From the NCBI GenBank assembly GCA_018666155.1, contig JABJAH010000044.1, forward strand, positions 1-64,000: a DNA stretch of 64,000 bases. Direction: 5' to 3'. The translations under genes and the position numbers were made by a program. The notes below the pieces were generated by a model. The model saw nothing but the letters and a program-made list of their open reading frames with translations. It made no database searches and was not told the DNA's origin. Shown in pieces: positions 26,122 to 34,839 of the stretch (within the stretch, counting starts at the first letter, position 1; every line of letters starts with the position of its first letter). Source of the stretch: Rhodospirillaceae bacterium. GTDB taxonomy: Bacteria; Pseudomonadota; Alphaproteobacteria; Rhodospirillales; Rhodospirillaceae.

Positions 26122-26140
26122 ACAGGCTACCGATGCCTGT
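26122..26140. promoter_or_regulatory. Inverted repeat upstream of the FMN-binding gene
   Basis: ACAGGC (26122-26127) and GCCTGT (26135-26140) with a seven-base spacer form a perfect inverted repeat, 45 bases before the start of the FMN-binding gene and 60 after the aminotransferase stop. It may be an operator for the flavin/iron-sulfur operon. A hairpin ending the upstream transcript is also possible, but no T tract follows. Confidence 0.35.
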
Positions 26141-26185
26141 ACTCTATCTACTCGACCGGTATGGCAGGCAGGGCAGAGAGAATTC

Positions 26186-26761
26186 ATGGTGCCGAAGAAG
26201 CGACAAGTCATAACGGTGCTGGTGGGCGTTGTCGTTCTCCTGGGTCTCGTCGGCGTGCAGACATTCATGGGATCTCCTCGCGCTGAACCCATCGAACAGG
26301 TCACTGAGGGAGAAAAGGCTCTGTTGCGGGAAGTTTTTCCTGACGCAGATATCTTTTCCGTAAAGTCCGGCCAGCTTCCAAATCACAAGGTCTACAAGAC
26401 AGATCCGGACACCGGAGCCAATACTTTGCTTGGCTTCGCCTTTATGACCCATGAGGTTGAACCCGATGAATGGGCTTACGAAGGACCCATCGAGATTTTA
26501 GTTGGTGTGACTGTCGGGGGCGTCATCACTGGTATCAAAATAGTTGACCACTACGAACCCTTTGGATATTTCTCGATCGACCCACCCGAATTCTCTGAAC
26601 AGTTCGATAACAAAAGTATTCTCGATCGGTTTGAAGAGGGCCGGGACATCGATTCTGTTTCGCGGGCGACAATTTCTATTGAAAGCGCGGCGCGGGTGGT
26701 AAAAAAAACCGCCAGGCGGGTTGCTAAACAGCACCTCCAGCAGGAGCAAGCTAAGCCGTGA
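26186..26761 (+). CDS. Membrane-anchored FMN-binding (flavinylated) protein
   Basis: A protein of 191 residues with an N-terminal membrane anchor (about 8-27) and an extracytoplasmic FMN-binding domain of the RnfG/NqrC/NosR type. The flavinylation motif near 156-163 reads DSVSRATIS; T162 is the expected site of covalent FMN attachment by ApbE, although the usual SGAT is SRAT here. The partner ApbE gene is two genes downstream and the iron-sulfur membrane protein overlaps by four bases. Together they form an electron-transfer unit across or outside the inner membrane. Confidence 0.88.
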   Translation: MVPKKRQVITVLVGVVVLLGLVGVQTFMGSPRAEPIEQVTEGEKALLREVFPDADIFSVKSGQLPNHKVYKTDPDTGANTLLGFAFMTHEVEPDEWAYEGPIEILVGVTVGGVITGIKIVDHYEPFGYFSIDPPEFSEQFDNKSILDRFEEGRDIDSVSRATISIESAARVVKKTARRVAKQHLQQEQAKP

Positions 26762-27723
26762 CCATCCGGGTGTGGCTGTTGATCAAATCGGTATTGCTTT
26801 GTTTTGTTGTGAGCTCTGCCGCCTTTGCGCAGGACGGCGCGGCGCCTCCGCTTTCCCTGGCTGACCTTGATGCCTTGATAGAACAAGACAATGAAACCGC
26901 GCCGACCTTTGATCAGCGCGGGCTCATAGACCTTTTAGCGCTGATCGCTTTTCTTACTTTGGCCGTGGTGAGCTTTCTAAAGAAAAACACGACACTTAAG
27001 TATGCGACCATGGTTGTCGCTATCGCCTACATGGGTTTCATGAAGGGCAATCTTGTCTCGGTGGTCCACATCTTTGCGCTGATGGAATGGTCCTTTCCGC
27101 TCTTTCAGTACAATGTGGCGTGGTACGTTTTGATGCTCTTCACCGTTGTGTCCACGGTGTTGTGGGGGCGGTTGTACTGCGGGCGCATATGCGCCTTTGG
27201 GTCCCTTACCCAGTTGATGGATAGGCTGCTTCCCTCTCGGTGGCGGGTTGAATTGCCGCCCTGGCTGGAGAGGCGCGCGATCTACGTCAAGTATGTTCTT
27301 TTGGTTGGGGTGTTAGGTTACTTCTTGGTGACTAAGGATAACTCTGTCTACAAATACGTCGAGCCGTTCTGGATGTTTACACTAAGCGGTTCGACAGTGA
27401 TGTGGACGCTCCTAGCGGCACTTCTTGTCACCACCATATTCATAAGAAATTTCTACTGCCGGTATCTCTGCATTGTTGGGGCAGGGTTGGGACTCCTATC
27501 CAACCTCACAATCTTTGGCATCAAGAGATGGCAGCAATGCAATACCTGTAAGATATGCGAGAACGCCTGTGAGTGGGGTGCTATTCAGGGGCCTAAAATT
27601 TCCGTCACAGAATGTGTCCGCTGTGATGATTGCGAAATACTCTACGACGATGAAGACAAGTGCCCTCATTGGCTCATGCTGAAGAAGACCACCGCCAAAC
27701 TCGAGGCCTCGAAGGCGCCATAA
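26758..27723 (+). CDS. NapH/NosR-type membrane 4Fe-4S protein
   Basis: A GTG start overlapping the previous stop gives 321 residues with a leader (to about AFA-QD, 22) and about five membrane segments. Two membrane-embedded cysteine pairs read YCGRICAFGS and YCRYLCIVGAG, the NosR/NapH pattern but without the usual proline after the second cysteine. The C-terminus carries two ferredoxin clusters, CNTCKICENAC and CVRCDDCEILYDDEDKC. It should relay electrons between the quinone side and the flavinylated neighbour. The split of flavin and iron-sulfur parts differs from single-chain NosR. Confidence 0.9.
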   Translation: MTIRVWLLIKSVLLCFVVSSAAFAQDGAAPPLSLADLDALIEQDNETAPTFDQRGLIDLLALIAFLTLAVVSFLKKNTTLKYATMVVAIAYMGFMKGNLVSVVHIFALMEWSFPLFQYNVAWYVLMLFTVVSTVLWGRLYCGRICAFGSLTQLMDRLLPSRWRVELPPWLERRAIYVKYVLLVGVLGYFLVTKDNSVYKYVEPFWMFTLSGSTVMWTLLAALLVTTIFIRNFYCRYLCIVGAGLGLLSNLTIFGIKRWQQCNTCKICENACEWGAIQGPKISVTECVRCDDCEILYDDEDKCPHWLMLKKTTAKLEASKAP

Positions 27724-27724
27724 C

Positions 27725-28855
27725 GTGCGCTTAAATCACTCACCAATCGCGACATTTGTTTTGTCGCTCTCCCTCCTCCTCGGCTGTAGTGACCCGCCGG
27801 ATGATCTTGTGCCGACGCGCCAGGCCTGGGTGGTTATGGGCACGACCCTGGAAATCTCTGTCTACCGACCAGAGACGGAGAAGGCTGTAGGCCTTCAAGA
27901 CCTTGAGGCTGCCTATGCAGAAGTGGTCGAAATAGATCAATTGATGAGCCTCTATCGCGAGGACAGCGAGGTGTCGCGGCTTAACGCCCGAGCAGGTGAG
28001 GGGCTGTTGCCAGTCAGTGCACCGACTGCTGAAGTATTAAGGGCTTCAGTGCACTACGCCAAACTATCGGGCTCCGCGCTCGACGTCACCGTGCAGCCGC
28101 TCATAGATTTATGGGGTTTCTACAACGTTTCCGCAGCCAAGATCCCATCGCAAGACGAAATAGATACCGTGTTGCAACGCGTTGGCATTAATCGGGTCAC
28201 ACTGGACGAAGTCAGTGGACAAGTTGCGTTAGCGTCAAACACCGGATTGGATTTCGGTGGTATTGCAAAGGGCTATGCGGTCGACCGGGCGATTAAAGTC
28301 TTGAAGGCCCGTGGTGTGCGGGCCGGCCTGGTTAATTTAGGCGGCAATGTCGGCGTATTTGGGCAGGCATCGATCGGGCGGCCTTGGCTTATTGGGATTC
28401 GTCACCCGCGGGAGAATCGCTTGATTGGCCAGGTGAGCCTCATGAGCGGTGCGGTGGCCACGTCTGGTGATTACGACCGCTACTTCGAATTCGAGGGCAA
28501 ACGGTATAGCCACATCCTCGATCCGCGCGTGGGTTGGCCAGTTGAAGACATTTACTCTTTGACCGTCGTCGCACCCAACGCGACGACGGCTGATGCACTC
28601 TCAACGGCCGCCTTCGTAATGGGCGACGTGCAGGGTATGGACTTGCTATCCCGATGTGAAAGCGTCGACGGGCTTCTCATTCAACCAGACGTAAAGGCAA
28701 GTGTACTAGGTGCGGTGAGAACCGATTCTGGCGCTAATCAAATTAACGGCGAAAACCCGTCGTTTGAAATTGACGCGACAGTCACGCCGAGAAACCTGGC
28801 GCGCGCTAGTCTATCTGGCGCTACACCTATTGAGGATTGTGTCTGGTCGTTTTAA
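27725..28855 (+). CDS. apbE: FAD:protein FMN transferase, lipoprotein
   Basis: A GTG start one base after the previous stop gives 376 residues with a lipobox LLLGC (C21). ApbE attaches FMN from FAD to a threonine of target proteins in the periplasm. Family blocks are visible: VVMGTTLEISVY, DQLMSLYREDSEVSRLN, LDFGGIAKGYAVD, GLVNLGGNVGVFG and the Mg-linked SHILDPRVGWPV followed by ATTADALSTAAFVMG. The FMN-binding protein two genes upstream is the obvious substrate. This closes a three-gene operon and converges on the TPR gene. Confidence 0.93.
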   Translation: MRLNHSPIATFVLSLSLLLGCSDPPDDLVPTRQAWVVMGTTLEISVYRPETEKAVGLQDLEAAYAEVVEIDQLMSLYREDSEVSRLNARAGEGLLPVSAPTAEVLRASVHYAKLSGSALDVTVQPLIDLWGFYNVSAAKIPSQDEIDTVLQRVGINRVTLDEVSGQVALASNTGLDFGGIAKGYAVDRAIKVLKARGVRAGLVNLGGNVGVFGQASIGRPWLIGIRHPRENRLIGQVSLMSGAVATSGDYDRYFEFEGKRYSHILDPRVGWPVEDIYSLTVVAPNATTADALSTAAFVMGDVQGMDLLSRCESVDGLLIQPDVKASVLGAVRTDSGANQINGENPSFEIDATVTPRNLARASLSGATPIEDCVWSF

Positions 28856-28871
28856 CCAGGTTCAGTTTTGA

Positions 28872-30428
28872 CTAACGCGCTTCGCCATACTGCACGGGCT
28901 GAGCCTTAGCCAATCCCAAAACCGACTTGGTGCGATTCGGTGTTCTCGTTAAAGCAAACTCAAATTGCTCTGCCGCCTCACTCAAGCGGCCGGCTGCCAG
29001 CAGAAACTCACCATACATTTCAAAGGATGGTTTTACCGGCACGGGCGGGCCTGACGGCGCGTTGAGCGTCGTCTCAATGGCAACCGCATCCCGCAATAGC
29101 GCTTCCGCGGCTGTGGACTCACCGCGCGAGTCCGCAATGGCTGCGGCCAACTCTTTCTCAGAAACTGAAATAATTTTGGCACGGTAGACGCCGTTGGTAC
29201 GCGCTTCGCTCTTTTCCCGTAGAGCAATCAAATTCTCGAGCGCTTTTTCTGCGTCGGCAAGGTCGCCTCGCTTTGCTGCGGATAAACCCACTGCAAATTG
29301 GAGAGCCAGGTTGCTGTTGTCTCGTTTCTCTAGCGCCAAACCTTTGAGCTCATCCCAATTTTCCGTCTCGATGACGTAGCGAGCGAGCATTCCCATGGTG
29401 CCGTTATGGACGCGGTTGGTCGGGCTGACCTCTTCCGTCGCCCGAGCGAGAGCCAATGCTTCTTCTGCCCCGTCTAAATTGCCGAGCTGCAAATCTCCAT
29501 AAAGCCGCCAGGACAGAGAATGGAATTCAGAACGGCCGCGCTCTGACTGGGTTCGTTCAGCGATTGCAACGGCCGCGTTGTAAGACGCAATATTTGAACG
29601 AACCACATCGTCCCACATTCCTAGTTGCACAAAAATATGAGATGGCATGTGAAGCGCGTGCGGGGCATCGGGTGCGATGCTGGCGTAGGTACGCGCCGCA
29701 GGGAGAGCGAGGATTGCGTGCTCCGGATCATCCAAAGCATGAATGATGAAATGGGCTGCGCCGGGGTGGTTAGGGTTCTTTGCAAAGACGGCCTGTGAAA
29801 TTGCGGTTGCGCGCATCTGCCTGGCCACGCCTTTATCGCCGGGTCGCACGGTGCCGAGAACGGACAATGCGTAGAACGTCGCAATTTCATTGTCGCCCGG
29901 GTAAGCCTCGTAAAGGTCCTTCATGGCCTGTGAGTAAGCCTTATCTCGCGTGAGCTTGTCCCCTTCGCCATAAAGCACGTCGATGGCCTGCATAAATCCG
30001 CGTTCTTTTCCGGCTGGAGTTTTGTCAGCTCTGGCATCTGGAGTAGCAGCGAATTGAGCTAAGATTTTACGCGCAGCGTCCCGGTCCGTTTCACCCCACA
30101 AGGTGTGATTAAGGCTCATCGCCTCGCCCCAATAGGCGAGGGCAAAATCTTGGTCGGTGTTTTGCGCCGCACGGAACGCGACCGCCGCATCGTCAAATTG
30201 AAAGCTGTAGAGAGCTTTGACACCGGTCATGAACGCTTGCTGGGCATCTTCGTTTCCTGAGTTCGGAAAATCGATGGTTCCTAACTCAGTCATAACCATG
30301 GCGTCGGATTGTGTAGATTGCGTCTCTGCATTCACAGATCCACCGCCAGAAAGAGATAGGCAGGTCATGGCGGTTAGAACGATCACAGCACGTTCACAGA
30401 AAGCACGAGGTGTCATTTTGGGCCCCAT
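28872..30428 (-). CDS. Exported tetratricopeptide-repeat protein
   Basis: A protein of 518 residues. The N-terminus has a hydrophobic leader (about 14-34, ending VNA-ET). The body is helical with repeated TPR-like pairs, such as ALAYWGEAMSLNHTLWG near residue 95 and LAMA-type helices at the end (AAGRLSEAAEQFEFAL). It contains the HAxH-type blocks HPGAAHFIIHALDD and PHALHMPSHIFVQLG, which recur in a widespread family of bacterial TPR proteins of unknown role. It is divergent from the DUF1330 gene at 30457, with only 28 bases between. Function unknown; a scaffold or binding role is inferred. Confidence 0.8.
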   Translation of the reverse strand: MGPKMTPRAFCERAVIVLTAMTCLSLSGGGSVNAETQSTQSDAMVMTELGTIDFPNSGNEDAQQAFMTGVKALYSFQFDDAAVAFRAAQNTDQDFALAYWGEAMSLNHTLWGETDRDAARKILAQFAATPDARADKTPAGKERGFMQAIDVLYGEGDKLTRDKAYSQAMKDLYEAYPGDNEIATFYALSVLGTVRPGDKGVARQMRATAISQAVFAKNPNHPGAAHFIIHALDDPEHAILALPAARTYASIAPDAPHALHMPSHIFVQLGMWDDVVRSNIASYNAAVAIAERTQSERGRSEFHSLSWRLYGDLQLGNLDGAEEALALARATEEVSPTNRVHNGTMGMLARYVIETENWDELKGLALEKRDNSNLALQFAVGLSAAKRGDLADAEKALENLIALREKSEARTNGVYRAKIISVSEKELAAAIADSRGESTAAEALLRDAVAIETTLNAPSGPPVPVKPSFEMYGEFLLAAGRLSEAAEQFEFALTRTPNRTKSVLGLAKAQPVQYGEAR

Positions 30429-30456
30429 TTCAGCTCATTAATCCACTAACCAGGGT

Positions 30457-31224
30457 ATGCCGATCGAGGCGCCGCGTGAAGTCACCTTTGGCTGTATTTT
30501 GCTTGCGGTCTTGATCAAGCTCCTTCATGGCGGCACTGTAGAGGCTATGTCAGACCCAGCCGCACCTCAGTTTATTATTGTTGAAGCAGACGTTGCCGCA
30601 AGCGGCGCAGTCCTTGGCTATGCCGAGCTTATTTCATCGGTGATCGAGGCGCATGGCGGCTCTACCATTTTTGCAGCACCGGCCAAAGCCGCCAAGATTT
30701 TGGAAGATGGTAGTGTCCCTCATGCGGTTCTCGTTCTAAAGTTTCCGACGGACGAAGATGCATCGGTTTTTTGGTCTAGTGGGGAGAACCAGCAGGCTTT
30801 TAGTGAACTGTTTTCCCACGAGGCCTTCCTCCACGCAATTTCAGTACCAGGTATTCCCGAGGAGGGGCTTCCTGAAGAACCTCTTCCGACAACAGCCAAT
30901 GTCACGATCCCGCAGCGCGATGGCCCTAAAGCCTACATGCTGGTGCAAGGCACGGTCACCGATCCCGAGCCCATAGGCACGTATATGGAAACGATTATTC
31001 CAATGATTATTGAGCGTGGTGGTGTGTATCGGGCGTGGACGACTCCAGAAGGTCCCCGTGTTCTGGCAGGCGACTGGCAGCCGCAATATTTAGTGTTATC
31101 AGAATGGCCCTCGATCGAAGAACCAAGGGATTTTTGGTATTCGGACACGTATCAGAACGTCGCCATCCCGACCCGACAACCTGCATCTGATTTTACCGTT
31201 CTTCTGTTTGAGGCCTCAACATGA
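30457..31224 (+). CDS. Tandem DUF1330-like protein with N-terminal hydrophobic leader
   Basis: A protein of 255 residues. A hydrophobic stretch (about 10-25) may be a signal or anchor; an alternative ATG at 30547 would remove it. Two ferredoxin-like DUF1330 modules follow, near 36-115 and 150-250, each with the pattern of a YxELISSVIEAHGG or YMETIIPMIIERGG helix and a later FPTDEDASVFW or WPSIEEPRDFWYS block. DUF1330 proteins are small dimeric proteins of unknown reaction; a tandem copy makes an internal dimer. It overlaps the next gene by four bases, placing it with the GMC oxidoreductase. Confidence 0.7.
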   Translation: MPIEAPREVTFGCILLAVLIKLLHGGTVEAMSDPAAPQFIIVEADVAASGAVLGYAELISSVIEAHGGSTIFAAPAKAAKILEDGSVPHAVLVLKFPTDEDASVFWSSGENQQAFSELFSHEAFLHAISVPGIPEEGLPEEPLPTTANVTIPQRDGPKAYMLVQGTVTDPEPIGTYMETIIPMIIERGGVYRAWTTPEGPRVLAGDWQPQYLVLSEWPSIEEPRDFWYSDTYQNVAIPTRQPASDFTVLLFEAST

Positions 31225-31709
31225 AGCGTCGCAATTTTCTTGCCGGGTCTAGCGTTCTAACCATCGCTGCGCTCGCCCTTCCAATTTATCCCTCGCGCGC
31301 AGGGGAGCCTTTTACAGACGGGCAAACCGCCGCCTTGTTGCGCCTAGTGAAGGATATTTTTCCCCATGACGCCTTAAGCGACGATCCTTACCAGGCTGTC
31401 GTCGGTCAGTTAACGGGCGCGGCGGCTGATCCCAATATGCTGACGCTGTTGCGCGATGGTTTAGCGAGTCTCGACGCCGTGGCAGAGGGCGCATGGCATG
31501 AGCGTACAGAAGTTGATCGTGTCTCGGCTCTTAAAGAAATACAGAGCACGCCGTTCTTTTTAACCGTCCGTGTCATGACGTTATTCGGGCTGTATGGAAA
31601 TCCGGCGATTTGGCCCGCGTTTGGGTATGAGGGCGCATCATACGAGCAAGGAGGATACCTGTTTCGGGGCTTCGACGACCTTGATTGGTTACCGGAGCCG
31701 CTGTCATGA
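31221..31709 (+). CDS. Gluconate 2-dehydrogenase subunit 3-type protein with Tat leader
   Basis: A protein of 162 residues. MKRRNFLAGSSVLT up to SRA-GE (about residue 28) is a Tat signal. The rest matches the small subunit of membrane GMC dehydrogenases: ALLRLVKDIFPHDALSDDPY and a C-terminal GYEGASYEQGGYLFRG. The GMC large subunit encoded next has no signal of its own, so it probably travels through Tat with this subunit. The two genes overlap by four bases (ATGA). Confidence 0.85.
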   Translation: MKRRNFLAGSSVLTIAALALPIYPSRAGEPFTDGQTAALLRLVKDIFPHDALSDDPYQAVVGQLTGAAADPNMLTLLRDGLASLDAVAEGAWHERTEVDRVSALKEIQSTPFFLTVRVMTLFGLYGNPAIWPAFGYEGASYEQGGYLFRGFDDLDWLPEPLS

Positions 31710-33274
31710 CTCAGTTTGATCAAAACGACGATAGTGTGGTTGTTGTCATCGGGTCCGGTGCTGGCGGCGCGACCGTAGCCCATGAGCTATGCGAAAAAGG
31801 CATCAAGGTTGTGGTGCTCGAAGCGGGGCCGAGATTCACCATTGATGATTTTCACAACAATGAATTAGCGGCCTATCAACAGCTGACGTGGGCAGACAAA
31901 CGCTATGCTACAGGGGATTGGCCGGCGGCAACTTTGGCGCCCGAAGGCCCAAACTGGATCGTCAAAGCGGTTGGCGGATCAACCTTGCATTGGAACGGCC
32001 TTAGTTTTCGAGCTCAGCCACATGAATTCAAAGCTCGCACGACCTACGGTGAAGTTGAGGGCGCGTCGTTGGCCGATTGGCCGGTCACCTATGACGAACT
32101 TGATCCCTATTACAGCCGAGCTGAAGACAAAATGGGCGTCACTGGGACCCACGGTATTAAGCGGCACCCGGCCAACAACAATTACAAAGTGCTGTACAAC
32201 GGCGCGCAACGGATCGGCTACACACAGATTTCTAACGCACGGCAAGCGATCAACTCGGAATTCCGCGACGGCCGAGGCGCGTGTATTCAATTGGGGTTCT
32301 GCAACCAAGGCTGCAAAATGGGCGCCAAGTGGTCGACCCTGTACTCGGAAATTCCGAAAGCAGAAGAGACCGGTAATCTGGAACTCCGGTCGGGCTGCAT
32401 GGTGTTGCGTATCGAGCACGACAAAGCGGGTAACGCCAACGGGGTTATCTATGTGGACGGCGACGGCGTCGAGCAACGCCAAAGCGCGCGCGTGGTTTGC
32501 GTCGCGGGCAATGCTATTGAGACTCCACGGTTGCTGTTGAACTCAAATTCTTCTCTATTCCCAGACGGCATGGCCAACTCATCGGGTGAGGTGGGTCGCA
32601 ACTATGTTCGTCACGTTGGTGCCATTGTCTTTGGCGAATTCGATAAGCCGGTCAACATGCACCGCGGCATTACTGTTCCTGGAACGGTGTTCGATGAAGC
32701 GCGGTTTGATCCTTCTCGAGGCTTCGCTGGGGGGTATCTCATCGAAGCGGTCAGCCTCGGGTTGACCAACTTGGCCGTGGTCGGTGACGCTGCTGGCTGG
32801 GGCCGTAATTACACCGGGTTCCTGGAGAAGTATGACCATCTAGCTGGGGTCCTCCTTAATGGCGAGGACATGCCACGTTCACAAAATGGCGTGTCATTGC
32901 ATGATACGGAGCGGGATCAGTATGGCTTGCCGGTGCCAATCATCCACGTCGAAGAACATGATAACGACCATGCGATGTCTGCGCACTTCAAGGGGCAGGC
33001 CGAAGCATTATTGGGCGCTGCTGGGTCAACCAAGCAGCACCATGTGGTTACAGCGGCGGCGACTCACAATATGGGAACCTGCCGGATGAGCGCGGATGAA
33101 GACAAGGGTGTGGTCAACAGCTTTGGCCAAACTCATGAGGTCAAAAACCTTTTTGTCTCAGACGGCAGTCAGTTCACGACGGCGACGGCCGAGAATCCGA
33201 CGTTGACCATCGTTGCCTTAGCGATCCGCCAGGCAGACCACATCGCGGCACAAATGAGTGCGAAAGCCCTGTAG
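31706..33274 (+). CDS. GMC-family oxidoreductase, large subunit
   Basis: ATG 31706 overlaps the previous stop and is chosen over an upstream in-frame start at 31685. The product has 522 residues. The N-terminal FAD motif is GSGAGGATVAHEL, and the C-terminal HNMGTCRMS and FVSDGSQFTTATAENPTLT blocks give the catalytic His and Asn region. A cysteine pair LGFCNQGCKMG, typical of gluconate and sorbitol dehydrogenase large subunits, is present. The enzyme oxidises an alcohol or sugar in the periplasm and needs a cytochrome acceptor that is not encoded here. Confidence 0.92.
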   Translation: MTQFDQNDDSVVVVIGSGAGGATVAHELCEKGIKVVVLEAGPRFTIDDFHNNELAAYQQLTWADKRYATGDWPAATLAPEGPNWIVKAVGGSTLHWNGLSFRAQPHEFKARTTYGEVEGASLADWPVTYDELDPYYSRAEDKMGVTGTHGIKRHPANNNYKVLYNGAQRIGYTQISNARQAINSEFRDGRGACIQLGFCNQGCKMGAKWSTLYSEIPKAEETGNLELRSGCMVLRIEHDKAGNANGVIYVDGDGVEQRQSARVVCVAGNAIETPRLLLNSNSSLFPDGMANSSGEVGRNYVRHVGAIVFGEFDKPVNMHRGITVPGTVFDEARFDPSRGFAGGYLIEAVSLGLTNLAVVGDAAGWGRNYTGFLEKYDHLAGVLLNGEDMPRSQNGVSLHDTERDQYGLPVPIIHVEEHDNDHAMSAHFKGQAEALLGAAGSTKQHHVVTAAATHNMGTCRMSADEDKGVVNSFGQTHEVKNLFVSDGSQFTTATAENPTLTIVALAIRQADHIAAQMSAKAL

Positions 33275-33286
33275 GCGAGTAGGCGT

Positions 33287-34084
33287 CTATGCCGCCAAGA
33301 AGTCACGTACGACTTTAGCGCACGCTTCGGGCTGCTCGTAGAACAGCCATGCACCGCCATCCGCGATTTCCACATAGGTGCTGTTCGCCATCTGTTTGTG
33401 CCGCGCGGCAACGTCGCCGCTATACAGGTCCTCTTTTCCTCTGATCAACAATGTTTCCTTGTCGAATACTTCTCGCGCCTTCTCGCCATCCCAGCGATAA
33501 AGAGCGTGGTGCATGTCGAAGGGGCGAAGCCGGGCCTGTAGCCCAACAGCGAAGGGGCGGACGGTTACGTCTGGCGGTGTCTTGCTCGCGCTCATCTTCC
33601 GGTAGACAGCCCAGGTCTGGGATAGGAAGTCGCCGTCAGAATCCAAAGGGAGGTCCCTGGTCATGGGTGTGTTCTTCAAAGCCTCAAGCTGTTCAGAACT
33701 GCGCGTTCCGCCGCCTGACATAACGACTTTGTCGACCCGGTCCGAATATCGGTTGGAGAGATCAATCGAAACACTGACGCCGCCGTGGTGACCAAGAATG
33801 TGGGTGCGCTGAGCGCCTAGTTCATCAAGCACGGCCAAAGCAACATCGGTGAGCTCTTCCAATTTTAGCTCATGATCAGGATCGCTGGACTTGCCGTGTC
33901 CGGGCAGGTCGATGCCCACAACCCGAAACGAGTCTGCAAGCTGGGCGGCCAGCATCACATATTCTTCTGACGACTGTGCTGACTGATGGATCAGCGTGAG
34001 GAACGGCCCGTTTCCGGTGACCCAGTAATGCACATTGCCAAAAGGTGTCTGGAGATATCGCCGGTCGATTGATTCTGGTGCCAT
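33287..34084 (-). CDS. Alpha/beta-hydrolase-fold protein lacking Ser nucleophile and His base (second copy)
   Basis: ATG 34084 has AGGAG seven bases upstream; GTG 34090 is the alternative. The product has 265 residues. The fold is clear (LTLIHQSAQSSEE, GIDLPGHGKSSD), but the elbow reads G98-H-H-G-G102, with histidine in the serine position. The usual C-terminal GGH reads GGAWLFYEQPE, so the general-base histidine is gone as well. The same double change is seen in the gene at 3461, while the hydrolase at 50929 is normal. It converges on the GMC gene with 12 bases between. Catalysis by a Ser-His pair is unlikely. Confidence 0.82.
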   Translation of the reverse strand: MAPESIDRRYLQTPFGNVHYWVTGNGPFLTLIHQSAQSSEEYVMLAAQLADSFRVVGIDLPGHGKSSDPDHELKLEELTDVALAVLDELGAQRTHILGHHGGVSVSIDLSNRYSDRVDKVVMSGGGTRSSEQLEALKNTPMTRDLPLDSDGDFLSQTWAVYRKMSASKTPPDVTVRPFAVGLQARLRPFDMHHALYRWDGEKAREVFDKETLLIRGKEDLYSGDVAARHKQMANSTYVEIADGGAWLFYEQPEACAKVVRDFLAA

Positions 34085-34193
34085 GCCCACTCTCCTATCC
34101 CCCGTTTAAGGTATTCACTAAGCATGGACGTGTGATACCCACAAGTTCAACGGCGAAGTCGCAGATTCGTGTGTTCAAAATTATGGAGGCCAT

Positions 34194-34817
34194 GTGCCCA
34201 ATTCAGCAAAATTCTGGGATAAAACTGCAGAGAAGTATTCGAAGTCGCCGATCAAGAATATGGACGCCTACAATCAGACGATGGATCGCGCCAAGGCGCA
34301 TCTCTCGAATGAAGACAGCGTTCTAGAGATTGGCTGCGGGACAGGCTCTACAGCACTCCTATTGGCTGACAGCGTTAAGCACATCACAGCCAGTGATATA
34401 TCGGCCAACATGATCGAAATTGCTCAATCCAAGGCGAATGATCAAGGCATAAAGAACACCAGCTTTGTCCAGGCAGACGTCTTTAGTGACACCTTGGCGC
34501 CGGGATCGTTCGACGTCATCACAGCTTTTAATGTGTTGCATCTGGTAGAAGATTTTCCAGCTGTCGTGCGTCGTATAAACGCGCTGTTAAAGCCAGGGGG
34601 GCTGTTGATTTCCAAGACGCCGTGCCTAGCAGCGCAAACGCGGCTTTGGAGTATTCCGCTCTATATCCTGGGAAAGCTACGAGTAGTGCCCTACGTCAAC
34701 TGCCTTCAGTTCGATAAACTCGAGGTCACTATATCCGGTGGAGGGTTTCAGTTGACTGAGGTCGGCCAGTATCCGGCATCCTCGATGAGCCGATTTCTCG
34801 TTGCCACAAAAGTGTAA
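34194..34817 (+). CDS. Short class I SAM-dependent methyltransferase
   Basis: A GTG start with GGAGG six bases before it gives 207 residues. The SAM site reads VLEIGCGTGSTALLLA (about 43-58), followed by the acidic TASDISANMIEIAQ strand, VITAFNVLHLV and a LKPGGLLISKTP strand. It lacks the QPGGY extension of the three long methyltransferases in this window. It is divergent from the hydrolase-like gene. Target unknown; the form resembles small-molecule methyltransferases. Confidence 0.88.
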   Translation: MPNSAKFWDKTAEKYSKSPIKNMDAYNQTMDRAKAHLSNEDSVLEIGCGTGSTALLLADSVKHITASDISANMIEIAQSKANDQGIKNTSFVQADVFSDTLAPGSFDVITAFNVLHLVEDFPAVVRRINALLKPGGLLISKTPCLAAQTRLWSIPLYILGKLRVVPYVNCLQFDKLEVTISGGGFQLTEVGQYPASSMSRFLVATKV

Positions 34818-34839
34818 GCGGGGCGGCAGAAAGCTGACG

